NCBI RefSeq assembly: GCF_003852405.1
Contig: NZ_QAJM01000039.1
Span: 1 to 64,000, forward strand
DNA length: 64,000 nt
Direction of reading: 5' to 3'
Source: Pseudomonas sp. KBW05
GTDB lineage: Bacteria; Pseudomonadota; Gammaproteobacteria; Pseudomonadales; Pseudomonadaceae
The notes under the pieces were generated by a model, which saw only the letters and a program-made list of their open reading frames with translations, did not search any database and was not told the DNA's origin. This document shows positions 8,807 to 18,260 of this stretch, one piece after another; position 1 is the first letter of the stretch; each line of letters starts with the position of its first letter. Position numbers and translations under genes: made by a program.

Positions 8807-9427
8807 ATGGGCAATCACAAGAGTGGCATTCGTCGGGTCAACGTCGAAAAAATCCTGCTGGCGGCGGAGAAGGTCTTCGCCGAGAAGGGCTATGGCAGCA
8901 CCGCCATGGCCGACATCGCCGAAGAAGTGCAACTGCCGCGCTCCAATCTGCATTACTACTTCACCACCAAGAGCGAGCTGTACAGCGCGGTGCTGTTCGA
9001 CCTGCTGGACCTGTGGAAGCAGGACGCCCTGAGCTTTGAAACCTTCGATGATCCACGCGTGGTGCTCAGCAGCTACATCCGCGCCAAGATGCAGCGCTCG
9101 CGTACGCGGCCGTATGGCTCCAAGGTCTGGGCCAATGAAATCATCCACGGCGCGCCCACCCTGGGTGAGGCGTTGGATGCGAGCCTGTACGACTGGGCCA
9201 AGATGAAGGAAGCGAAGATTCGCCAGTGGGTGGAAGACAAACGCATTCTGCCGGTGGAGCCGTCGAGCCTGCTGTATATGATCTGGGCGTCGACCCAGCA
9301 CTATGCCGACTTTGACCACCAGGTGAAGATTTTGAATGATCACCAGCCGTTGTCGGATAGGCAGTTTGAGAAGGCGATCCAGACGGTGACGGGGGTGATT
9401 TTGCGGGGGATTGGGTTGGAGCCTTGA
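8807..9427 (+). CDS. TetR-family regulator, RutR-like (pyrimidine catabolism)
   Basis: 206-residue dimeric repressor. The N-terminal TetR helix-turn-helix is at about residues 14-60 (ILLAAEKVFAEKGYGSTAMADIA, then SNLHYYFTTKSELYSAVL). The C-terminal part closely follows E. coli RutR, including the MIWASTQHYADF motif and the IIxGAP stretch. RutR senses uracil and controls pyrimidine degradation; this gene is convergent with preA of the reductive uracil pathway, which supports the same role here. The ATG at 8807 is preceded by GGGGA at a spacing of six; longer upstream frames lack a ribosome-binding site. Binding sites could not be assigned with confidence. Confidence 0.85.
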   Translation: MGNHKSGIRRVNVEKILLAAEKVFAEKGYGSTAMADIAEEVQLPRSNLHYYFTTKSELYSAVLFDLLDLWKQDALSFETFDDPRVVLSSYIRAKMQRSRTRPYGSKVWANEIIHGAPTLGEALDASLYDWAKMKEAKIRQWVEDKRILPVEPSSLLYMIWASTQHYADFDHQVKILNDHQPLSDRQFEKAIQTVTGVILRGIGLEP

Positions 9428-9453
9428 GGCTTGTGGTGATGCTGATGGCCTCA

Positions 9454-9523
9454 TCGCAGGCAAGCCAGCTCCCACATTTTGAATTGTGAACACCTTCAAA
9501 TGTGGGAGCTGGCTTGCCTGCGA
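9454..9523. repeat. REP-like inverted repeat, 'GCTGGCTTGCCTGCGA' subtype, tail-to-tail
   Basis: Left arm TCGCAGGCAAGCCAGCTCCC, right arm TGTGGGAGCTGGCTTGCCTG, separated by about 20 bases. The arms face the opposite way to most REP doublets in this window. It lies between the convergent TetR and preA genes and could act as a bidirectional transcript end. Confidence 0.85.
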
Positions 9524-9538
9524 TAGCGGTCTACAGCA

Positions 9539-10813
9539 CTACACAGCCTCCCGATACGGATTCCTCGGATCCTGCGTCCAATTCAAAAACGGCTGGCCTG
9601 TATCCACCGCCACCATCTCGATACAGTCCGCCACCGGGCAGGTGATCTGGCACAGGTTGCAGCCCACGCACTCCTCATCAATCACCTCGTAAACGTGCGT
9701 CCCATCAGGCTGTTTCAAACTGGCAATGGCCTGGTGCGAGGTGTCTTCACAGGCAATATGGCAACGGCCACAGCCAATGCACGCCGCCTGGTCGATCTTC
9801 GCGATCACCTGATAGTTGATATCCAGGTACTTCCAGTCCGTGGTATTGCCCACCGCCCGCCCGGAGAATTCCTGCAAGCTTTTGTAGCCTTGACTGTCCA
9901 TCCAGCGCGACAGCCCGTCCTTCATCTCGTCGACAATGCGAAACCCGTGCAGCATCGCCGCCGTGCACACCTGTATCGCGCCGCAGCCGAGGGCGATGAA
10001 CTCCGCGGCATCGCGCCAGTTGCCAATGCCACCGATGCCGCAGATCGGCAGGCCTTGGGTCTGCGGGTCGCGGGCAATCTCGGCGACCATGTTTAGCGCG
10101 ATGGGCTTGACCGCCGAGCCGCAGTAACCGCCGTGGGTGCTCTGGGTGCCGACCATCGGCAGGGCGACCATGCGTTCCAGGTCGACGCTGGTGATGGAAT
10201 TGATGGTGTTGATCAGCGACACCGCATCCGCCCCGCCGCGATACGCCGCCCGTGCGGCCACGCGGATGTCGGTGATATTCGGCGTGAGCTTGACGATCAC
10301 CGGCAGCGAGCAGTACGTCTTGCACCAGCGCGTCACCTGTTCCACATATTCCGGCACCTGGCCCACCGCCGCGCCCATGCCGCGTTCGGGCATGCCGTGG
10401 GGGCAGCCGAAATTCAGCTCGATGCCGTCGCAGCCAGTGGCTTCCACCAGCGGCAGGATATTTTTCCAGGACTCTTCCACGCACGGCACCATCAGCGAGA
10501 CGATCAGCGCACGGTCGGGCCAGTCCTTTTTCACCTGGGTGATTTCCCGCAGGTTGATCTCCAGGGAACGGTCGGTGATCAACTCGATGTTGTTGATGCC
10601 CAACACTTCACGGTTGGCACCGTAGTGGGCCGAGTAGCGTGAGGACACGTTGACCGCCGCCGGGTCTTCACCGAGGGTTTTCCACACCACGCCGCCCCAG
10701 CCGGCTTCGAAGGCGCGGACCACGTTGTAGGCTTTGTCGGTGGGTGGGGCGGAGGCCAGCCAGAACGGGTTGGGGGCTTTGATACCGGCAAATACAATCG
10801 AGAGATCGGCCAT
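9539..10813 (-). CDS. preA: NAD-dependent dihydropyrimidine dehydrogenase subunit PreA
   Basis: 424-residue FMN and iron-sulfur subunit that reduces uracil or thymine to the 5,6-dihydro form. The N-terminal TIM barrel resembles dihydroorotate dehydrogenase (PNPFWLASAPPT, then NFGCPHGMPERGMG). The C-terminal ferredoxin domain has two [4Fe-4S] motifs, CIGCGRCHIAC and CVGCNLCQITCPVADC, at about residues 343-395. It starts at an ATG that overlaps the preT stop by one base, so the pair is co-translated as the PreTA heterodimer. A longer frame upstream lies within preT. Length is normal for the bacterial PreA family, in which DPD is split into two proteins. Confidence 0.95.
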   Translation of the reverse strand: MADLSIVFAGIKAPNPFWLASAPPTDKAYNVVRAFEAGWGGVVWKTLGEDPAAVNVSSRYSAHYGANREVLGINNIELITDRSLEINLREITQVKKDWPDRALIVSLMVPCVEESWKNILPLVEATGCDGIELNFGCPHGMPERGMGAAVGQVPEYVEQVTRWCKTYCSLPVIVKLTPNITDIRVAARAAYRGGADAVSLINTINSITSVDLERMVALPMVGTQSTHGGYCGSAVKPIALNMVAEIARDPQTQGLPICGIGGIGNWRDAAEFIALGCGAIQVCTAAMLHGFRIVDEMKDGLSRWMDSQGYKSLQEFSGRAVGNTTDWKYLDINYQVIAKIDQAACIGCGRCHIACEDTSHQAIASLKQPDGTHVYEVIDEECVGCNLCQITCPVADCIEMVAVDTGQPFLNWTQDPRNPYREAV

Positions 10814-12180
10814 TACGCAGCCTCCACAGTCAGCATGAGTTGGGCGTGCATGGCTTCGGCCGCCAGCTTGCCGTGTTGCACCGCCTGCACGGTGAGGTCC
10901 TGGCCGAGGCTGACGCAATCGCCACCGGCGTACACGCCGGGAATGCTGGTACGCAGGTGTTCATCGACAAAAATCCGCTCGCCGACGCGGTGCAGTTGCT
11001 GGGCCAGTGGGTCGTGCAAGGCCTCGCTGTCAAAGCCTTGGCCGATGGCCTTGAAGATCGCATCGGCGGCCAGTTCGAAGGTCTCGCCGGTGGGGTGCAG
11101 GCGGCCGTTTTCCATGCGCGTGCGCAGGAAGCGCATGCCGCGCACGTGGCCCTGCTCATCCAGCAGGATTTCTTCGGGTTGGGCCCAGGTCAGCAGGCGG
11201 ACCTGGTTGGCCTTGGCGATATCCTGTTCGTGGTGGGTGGCGCCCATGTCCGCCAAGCCACGGCGGTACACAAGGTTCACATCGCGGGCGCCGAGGCGGG
11301 CCATTTGCACGGCCATGTCGATGGCGGTGTTGCCGGCGCCGAGCACGATGCAGCGGTCGGCCAGGGGCAGTTGGGTGAGGTCGTCGGTTTGGCGCAGTTC
11401 GCGGATGTAGTCGGTGGCGGCGAGCAGGCCTGGGGCGTCTTCATGGGGCAGGCCGAGCTGTTTGCTCGCGGCCAGGCCGAGGCCAAGGAACACCGCGTCG
11501 AATTGCTGGTGCAGTTCGCTCAAGGTGAGGTTGTCGCCCAGGCGTTGGCCGTGGCGGATCTCGATGCCGCCGATCTGCAGGAGGAAATCCAGTTCCTTCT
11601 GCGCAAAATCATCCACCAGCTTGTACTTGGCGATTCCGTATTCATTCAGGCCGCCGGCTTTTTCCCGTGCTTCGAACACCACCACGTCATGGCCGTGCAG
11701 GGCGCTGCGATGGGCGCAGGCCAGACCGGCCGGCCCGGCGCCGACCACGGCGATGCGTTTGCCGGTGGCAGCGGCGCGGTGGAACGGGTGTTCGCTGAAG
11801 TGCGCGTTGTCCACGGCATAGCGTTGCAGCAGGCCGATCAGCACCGGCGCGCATTCTTCGGCGTTGTTGCGCACGCAGGCTTGCTGACAGAGGATCTCGG
11901 TGGGGCAGACGCGGGCGCAGCTGCCGCCGAGGATGTTGGCCGAGAGGATCTTCTGCGCGGCGCCTTGCACGTTTTCAGTGTGGATATTGCGGATGAATGA
12001 CGGGATGTCGATCTCGCTGGGGCAGGCGTTCACGCACGGCGCGTCGTAGCAATACAGGCAGCGTGAGGCCTCCAGTTGGGCCTGGCGGGCGTTGAGGGGC
12101 GGGGCCAGGTCGGTGAAGTGGCTGGCGAGGGTGGGTCCATCCTCAGCGGGATGGGGGAGGTGGGTCAGGGTCTGGATCAC
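10813..12180 (-). CDS. preT: NAD-dependent dihydropyrimidine dehydrogenase subunit PreT
   Basis: 455-residue FAD/NADH subunit that passes electrons to PreA. The N-terminal region carries two Cys clusters for [4Fe-4S] centres (CLYCYDAPCVNACP and CARVCPTEILCQQAC). A glutamate-synthase-like FAD domain follows ([13 protein letters not shown]), then an NADH domain (VLGAGNTAIDMA) and the C-terminal FAD-contact motif GVYAGGDCV. The start is GTG at 12180 with GAGG about nine bases upstream. It forms an operon with preA; dihydropyrimidinase lies upstream in the same direction, separated by a REP doublet. Together these proteins perform the first two steps of reductive pyrimidine breakdown. Confidence 0.94.
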   Translation of the reverse strand: MIQTLTHLPHPAEDGPTLASHFTDLAPPLNARQAQLEASRCLYCYDAPCVNACPSEIDIPSFIRNIHTENVQGAAQKILSANILGGSCARVCPTEILCQQACVRNNAEECAPVLIGLLQRYAVDNAHFSEHPFHRAAATGKRIAVVGAGPAGLACAHRSALHGHDVVVFEAREKAGGLNEYGIAKYKLVDDFAQKELDFLLQIGGIEIRHGQRLGDNLTLSELHQQFDAVFLGLGLAASKQLGLPHEDAPGLLAATDYIRELRQTDDLTQLPLADRCIVLGAGNTAIDMAVQMARLGARDVNLVYRRGLADMGATHHEQDIAKANQVRLLTWAQPEEILLDEQGHVRGMRFLRTRMENGRLHPTGETFELAADAIFKAIGQGFDSEALHDPLAQQLHRVGERIFVDEHLRTSIPGVYAGGDCVSLGQDLTVQAVQHGKLAAEAMHAQLMLTVEAA

Positions 12181-12252
12181 GGTGGTGGCCTCACGGTTAT
12201 TGAGGTGCTGCCTCTGATGGGCATTGGTTTTTGTGTTGCCTGTGCTGGCCTC

Positions 12253-12335
12253 TTCGCGAGCAAGCCCGCTCCCACATTCGACCCCGTTTTGTCTGGAGGA
12301 ACGCAGTCGAATGTGGGAGCGGGCTTGCTCGCGAA
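12253..12335. repeat. REP doublet, type A arms in tail-to-tail orientation
   Basis: Left arm TTCGCGAGCAAGCCCGCTCC, right arm TGTGGGAGCGGGCTTGCTCG, with about 34 bases between. The order of arms is reversed relative to the other type A doublets. It lies between the dihydropyrimidinase gene and preT. Confidence 0.88.
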
Positions 12336-12342
12336 GGCGGTC

Positions 12343-13854
<1,512 letters not shown>

Positions 13855-13857
13855 TTA

Positions 13858-13881
13858 ATTCCTGTCATCGGTGACAGGAAT
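13858..13881. promoter_or_regulatory. Perfect inverted repeat upstream of dihydropyrimidinase
   Basis: ATTCCTGTCA (13858-13867) and TGACAGGAAT (13872-13881) are exact complements around a TCGG centre, about 75 bases before the dihydropyrimidinase start. It could be a repressor site or a transcript hairpin. The rest of 13783-14374 is AT-rich around 13910-14040 and must hold the divergent promoters, but I see no confident -35/-10 pair. Confidence 0.45.
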
Positions 13882-14317
13882 AGAAACTAGCCCGAGTTTT
13901 TCGATTGGGCAAGCAGATTTTTTATAAGCTTATATTGTTGTTAACTTGTTGATTTTTAATGATTAAAAACACAAATCACCAAAATGAAGCGCACGTTCAC
14001 CGTTTTGACGCACTTGACAGGTTCTTAAATTGAGCAACATTTCTTATTGCAAATCAGACGCTTGAGATATGCCGCTTGACGGCGATGGGAAATAAAAATA
14101 ATTGTGTTGCACCAGATTGAGTCCTGACAATTCGGGCAACTTCCACGTTGTTTAGCCTGAGTAACGTGGCAAGTACCGAGGGAACAATCGGAAAGCTGAT
14201 TAACATCAGCCAGTTATATAAGCGGTAGGGGTATGGCGACGGCTGTCGGCACGATTATTGAGTGCAGTGGCGGCTGGCCGGACCCGTGATGTCATGTTGT
14301 TTACGAGGTACTCCGGC

Positions 14318-14340
14318 CATCCAGCGCCAAGCGTTGGATG
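14318..14340 (+). promoter_or_regulatory. Leader hairpin upstream of the NCS1 permease
   Basis: CATCCAGCGC (14318-14327) pairs with GCGTTGGATG (14331-14340) with one G-T pair and a CAA loop, about 34 bases before the permease ATG. No T-run follows, so it is not a terminator. It may be a 5'-UTR structure or simply a palindrome. Confidence 0.35.
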
Positions 14341-14374
14341 AGCAACAATAATTCGAAAAAACCGTGGAGCGGCC

Positions 14375-15856
14375 ATGCAACAGAACAGATCGCAAGTCAT
14401 TGAACGCAACGGCCTGTACGAACTCGACGCCGGCCCCGACGTCCTCGACAGCCCCCGCTACAACCACGACATGGCACCGACCAAGGTGCATGAACGAACC
14501 TGGAACAAGTGGCACATCACCGCGCTGTGGGTCGGTATGTCGATCTGCGTGCCCACCTATACGCTGGGCGGGGTGCTCACCGCGTACTTCGGCTTGTCGG
14601 TGGGGGAGGCGCTGATGGCCATTCTGCTGGCCAATATCGTGGTGTTGATCCCGCTGACCCTTAACGCGTTTCCCGGGACCAAGTACGGCATTCCGTTTCC
14701 GGTGCTGTTGCGTTCGTCGTTCGGCATTCTCGGTTCCAACGTGCCGTGCCTGATTCGTGCGCTGGTGGCGTGCGGCTGGTTTGGTATCCAGACGATGTTT
14801 GGCGGGCTGGCTATTCACTTGTTTCTGGGCTCGATTTTCGAGGGCTGGAAGTCCCTTGGTGGCACCGGTGAAGTGATTGGCTTCATGATTTTCTGGTGCC
14901 TGAATTTGTGGGTGGTGCTGCGTGGCGCCGAGTCGATCAAGCGCCTGGAAACCCTGTCGGCGCCGCTGCTGGTGGCGGTGGGGATTGGTCTGCTGGTGTG
15001 GGCGATGCCGAACGTGTCCCTCAGCGAGTTGATGGCGATCCCGCCAAAACGCCCGGAGGGGGCGAGCCTCACCGGTTACTTCATGGCCGGCCTGACTGCG
15101 ATGGTGGGGTTCTGGGCCACCTTGTCGCTGAATATTCCCGACTTCAGCCGCTACGCGAAAAGCCAGAAGGACCAGATCCTCGGGCAGATTTTCGGCCTGC
15201 CGCTGACCATGTTCCTGTTCGCTGCACTGGGCGTGATCATGACGGCCGCGTCGGTGAAACTGGTGGGGGTGAGCGTGTCCGACCCGGTGACCTTGATCGG
15301 GCATATCCAGAGCCCGGTGTGGGTGGCCATTGCGATGCTGTTGATCATCATCGCCACCTTGTCCACCAACACGGCGGCGAACATTGTCTCGCCGACCAAT
15401 GACTTCCAGAACATCGCGCCGAAGCTGATCAACCGCACCACGGCGGTGATCCTCACCGGGTTGGTGGGGCTGGTGCTGATGGGGCATGAGTTGCTGAAAA
15501 AGCTTGGTTTGATCGTTTCCGATGTGAGCCTGGAGACCGTCTATTCCAACTGGTTGCTCGGTTACTCCAGCCTGCTGGGGCCGATTGCCGGGATCATGGT
15601 GGTGGACTATTTCATCACCCGCAAACAACAACTGGACCTGGCCGGCCTGTACCGCGATGACGTGTACCCGGCGTGGAACTGGAGCGGGTTTATCGCCTTT
15701 GGCGTGCCGGTGGTGCTGACGTTGTTGTCCCTGGGCAGTGATGCGTTCAGCTGGTTCTACAGCTATGGCTGGTTTACCGGTTCGGCGTTGGGTGGGGTGT
15801 TGTATTACGCCCTTAACGCCAAGCGCAGAGTCAGCCCAGTCGCGGTTAAAAGTTGA
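14375..15856 (+). CDS. NCS1-family nucleobase/hydantoin:cation symporter
   Basis: 493-residue inner-membrane permease with about 12 transmembrane segments. NCS1 landmarks are the N-terminal WNKWHITALWVGMSICVPTY segment, LRSSFGILGSNVP, the GFWATLSLNIPDFSRYAKS region, and NTAANIVSPTNDFQNIAP. Relatives carry uracil, allantoin or hydantoins. Being flanked by dihydropyrimidinase and an N-carbamoyl amidohydrolase gene, it most likely imports uracil, dihydrouracil or a hydantoin. The ATG at 14375 has GGAG a few bases upstream. It is divergent from dihydropyrimidinase and followed by a REP doublet and then the amidohydrolase gene. Confidence 0.88.
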   Translation: MQQNRSQVIERNGLYELDAGPDVLDSPRYNHDMAPTKVHERTWNKWHITALWVGMSICVPTYTLGGVLTAYFGLSVGEALMAILLANIVVLIPLTLNAFPGTKYGIPFPVLLRSSFGILGSNVPCLIRALVACGWFGIQTMFGGLAIHLFLGSIFEGWKSLGGTGEVIGFMIFWCLNLWVVLRGAESIKRLETLSAPLLVAVGIGLLVWAMPNVSLSELMAIPPKRPEGASLTGYFMAGLTAMVGFWATLSLNIPDFSRYAKSQKDQILGQIFGLPLTMFLFAALGVIMTAASVKLVGVSVSDPVTLIGHIQSPVWVAIAMLLIIIATLSTNTAANIVSPTNDFQNIAPKLINRTTAVILTGLVGLVLMGHELLKKLGLIVSDVSLETVYSNWLLGYSSLLGPIAGIMVVDYFITRKQQLDLAGLYRDDVYPAWNWSGFIAFGVPVVLTLLSLGSDAFSWFYSYGWFTGSALGGVLYYALNAKRRVSPVAVKS

Positions 15857-15869
15857 ATTGCAATCCAAC

Positions 15870-15959
15870 TGTGGGAGCGGGCTTGCTCGCGAAGGCGGTG
15901 TATCAGTCACCGAAAATGTTGCCTGAAAGACCGCATTCGCGAGCAAGCCCGCTCCCACA
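15870..15959. repeat. REP doublet (REPIN), type A
   Basis: TGTGGGAGCGGGCTTGCTCG arm and its inverted partner ending GCTCCCACA. It sits between the permease and amidohydrolase genes, 13 bases after the permease stop. Confidence 0.9.
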
Positions 15960-16015
15960 GTTTTGACCGAGTTCCGCCAGTTGAAACCATAAAAATATAG
16001 CCTGAGGAGATCCCC

Positions 16016-17299
16016 ATGAACGCTGCCCTCGACGTTCTGCAATCCACCCATCAGCACATCAATCGCGACCGTTTGTGGCAGTCCCTGATGGACCTCGCCA
16101 AACTCGGCGCCACACCCAAGGGCGGTGTGTGCCGCCTGGCCCTCACCGACCTCGACCGCCAGGCCCGCGACCTGTTCGTGCAGTGGTGCGAAGCCGCCGG
16201 TTGCACCGTGACCATCGACGGCATCGGCAACATCTTCGCCCGCCGCCCCGGGCGCAACCCCGACCTGCCACCGGTGATGACCGGCAGCCATATCGACACC
16301 CAACCCACGGGCGGAAAATTTGACGGCTGCTTTGGCGTGCTTGCCGGTGTGGAAGTGCTGCGCACCCTCAACGACCTCCAGCTGGAAACCGAGGCGCCGC
16401 TGGAAGTGGTGGTATGGACCAACGAAGAAGGCTCGCGCTTTCCGCCGTGCATGATGGGTTCGGGGGTGTTTGCCGAGAAATTCAGCCTGGCGGATACCCT
16501 GGCCAAGGTCGATGCCGATGGCGTCTCGGTAGGCGATGCGTTGAACGCGATTGGCTACGCCGGTACACGGGCGGAGAGCGGGCACAAGGTCGGCGCGTAT
16601 TTTGAAGCGCATATCGAACAGGGGCCGATTCTTGAGGACGAGAAAAAGACCATCGGCGTGGTATTGGGCGCACTGGGCCAGAAGTGGTTTGACCTGAAAC
16701 TGCGCGGCGTCGAAGCCCACGCGGGGCCGACGCCGATGCACCTGCGCAAGGATGCCCTGGTGGGCGCAGCCGCCGTGGTGGCGGCCGTGAATGCGGCGGC
16801 GCTGGGGCATCAGCCCCATGCGTGTGGCACGGTGGGCTGCCTGCAAGCCTATCCTGGCTCGCGTAATGTAATCCCCGGTGAGGTGCGCATGACCCTGGAT
16901 TTCCGTCACCTGGAGCCGGCGCGGTTGGATTCGATGATTGCCCAGGTGCGCAAGGTGATCGATGAGACCTGCGCCAAGCATGGCTTGAGCTTTGAAATGG
17001 AGCCAACGGCGGACTTCCCGCCGCTGTACTTTGACAAAGGCTGTGTGGACGCCGTGCGCGATGCAGCGAACGGCCTGGGCCTGTCGAACATGGACATTGT
17101 CAGCGGGGCAGGGCACGACGCGATCTTCGTCGCCGAGTTGGGCCCGGCGGGGATGATCTTTGTGCCGTGTGAAGGGGGCATCAGCCATAACGAAATCGAA
17201 AACGCCGCGCCGGATGATCTGGCGGCGGGCTGTGCGGTGTTGTTGCGCGCGATGGTCGCCGCCTCTGCCGCGATAGCGGGGCGCCAGATGGCTGCCTGA
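16016..17299 (+). CDS. Zn-dependent N-carbamoyl-beta-alanine / allantoate amidohydrolase family enzyme
   Basis: 427-residue M20/amidase-hydantoinase-family enzyme. It would complete uracil breakdown by hydrolysing N-carbamoyl-beta-alanine to beta-alanine, CO2 and ammonia. Metal-site motifs are SHIDTQPTGGKFDG (His and Asp, about residues 90-103), TNEEGSRF (Glu, about 136), EAHIEQGPILE (His, about 200), and the C-terminal GHDA and SHNEIE. A strong GAGGAG ribosome-binding site precedes the ATG at 16016. The family includes allantoate amidohydrolase and L-carbamoylases, so the specificity is assigned mainly from the preTA/hydA context. A clear terminator follows. Confidence 0.87.
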   Translation: MNAALDVLQSTHQHINRDRLWQSLMDLAKLGATPKGGVCRLALTDLDRQARDLFVQWCEAAGCTVTIDGIGNIFARRPGRNPDLPPVMTGSHIDTQPTGGKFDGCFGVLAGVEVLRTLNDLQLETEAPLEVVVWTNEEGSRFPPCMMGSGVFAEKFSLADTLAKVDADGVSVGDALNAIGYAGTRAESGHKVGAYFEAHIEQGPILEDEKKTIGVVLGALGQKWFDLKLRGVEAHAGPTPMHLRKDALVGAAAVVAAVNAAALGHQPHACGTVGCLQAYPGSRNVIPGEVRMTLDFRHLEPARLDSMIAQVRKVIDETCAKHGLSFEMEPTADFPPLYFDKGCVDAVRDAANGLGLSNMDIVSGAGHDAIFVAELGPAGMIFVPCEGGISHNEIENAAPDDLAAGCAVLLRAMVAASAAIAGRQMAA

Positions 17300-17354
17300 C
17301 ACGGTTTTTCTTCACTCACGGAGGCGCCACCTGGGCGCGTCCGCGCACACACAG

Positions 17355-17378
17355 AACCGGCGCCTAGCGCCGGTTTTT
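17355..17378 (+). terminator. Rho-independent terminator after the amidohydrolase gene
   Basis: ACCGGCGC and GCGCCGGT form an 8-bp GC-rich stem with a short loop, followed directly by a run of five T (TTTTT). Confidence 0.85.
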
Positions 17379-17419
17379 GCGTCTTTCCCCTTCTGAAAAA
17401 TATCGCCTGCCTGCTCTGG

Positions 17420-17451
17420 TACAGATGCTGGAGAAAACCACCATACAGATG
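17420..17451. promoter_or_regulatory. Direct repeat in the promoter region of the LysE/oxygenase operon
   Basis: TACAGATG occurs at 17420-17427 and again at 17444-17451, 24 bases apart, which is about two helical turns. An inverted pair AGAAAACCAC (17432-17441) / GTGGTTTTTCT (17480-17490) overlaps it. MocR-type regulators often bind direct repeats, and a MocR gene closes this cluster. The remaining intergenic region up to 17611 shows no other clear element. Confidence 0.35.
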
Positions 17452-17611
17452 GCCGGGCGTTCAACTGTGCATCAAAGAAGTGGTTTTTCTGGATCTTAAT
17501 TAAGTGCCAAGTAGCGTTAACAATAGCTTATTCGTTGAGTTGCGTTGGGCACGTCTTAATGCAAGTACCGGAAAACCTATTCGTCCAGTTGTATGTGTCC
17601 GGGGTTTAATA

Positions 17612-18247
17612 ATGACTATCTATGCGTGGTTGTCGTTCATTCTGATTACGATGGTGCAGGCCGGTTCGCCAGGGCCGTCAACGGTATTTTTGGTGAATAA
17701 CTCAATCAAGTATGGGCCACTGAAAGCGATTGGCGTATTGACCGGGGATGTATTTGCCATCTTGATCATGGGCTTGATCTCGTCACTGGGTATTGCCACT
17801 TTTTTTGCAGAACATCCGTCGATGTTTAATGCCTTGAAACTGGCCGGTGCGGCCTATCTTGTTTATCTGGGGGTGGGTGCGTTCAAGAAAAGCCGCGCGA
17901 TCATGACTGCTGCAAGTCCTGATGCACCGGTTGTCAGGGCGCCCGCCTTGACGCGCCAGTGGGCCCAGTCCTTTTTGATCGGTATCAGTAATCCAAAGGC
18001 GCTGGTGTACTTTACCGCGCTGCTGCCGCAGTTCGAAAAAAGTGGCACGCCCGATCTTCAGTTCTTTGCGTTTCTTGTGGTTATCAGCGCACTGATAAAG
18101 TTTTCGATTCTTTCCTGTTACGCCGTAGTGGCTACCAGGATCGCGTCGAAGTTGACGTCGCCCTCCGCCAGTAGAATCGGTTCCAAAGTAGTCGCTGTGT
18201 TCTTCGTATTTTTTGGTGCGGCATTAGGGTTCTCTACCATCCATTGA
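17612..18247 (+). CDS. LysE/RhtB-family amino acid exporter
   Basis: 211-residue inner-membrane exporter with about six transmembrane helices. The N-terminal motif MVQAGSPGPSTVFLVNNSIKYG (the family G-x-x-GP signature) is at about residues 14-35, and the GISNPKALVYFTALLPQF motif is in the middle. The family exports amino acids and close analogues. It is the first gene of an operon with a 2-oxoglutarate dioxygenase, a di-iron oxygenase, a ferredoxin and a GNAT. Export of a modified amino acid made by that operon is therefore the natural inference. ATG 17612 is preceded by TCCGGGG at good spacing; a longer upstream frame lacks this. Base composition is slightly more AT-rich than the neighbours. 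Confidence 0.86.
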   Translation: MTIYAWLSFILITMVQAGSPGPSTVFLVNNSIKYGPLKAIGVLTGDVFAILIMGLISSLGIATFFAEHPSMFNALKLAGAAYLVYLGVGAFKKSRAIMTAASPDAPVVRAPALTRQWAQSFLIGISNPKALVYFTALLPQFEKSGTPDLQFFAFLVVISALIKFSILSCYAVVATRIASKLTSPSASRIGSKVVAVFFVFFGAALGFSTIH

Positions 18248-18260
18248 AGGATATCAATCT

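Noticed and set aside
14255-17302. Very long open frame on the minus strand opposite the NCS1 permease and amidohydrolase genes
   Set aside because: It is antisense to two genes with clear family motifs; its translation is rich in Arg/His/Gln and lacks any domain, as expected from GC-biased third positions.
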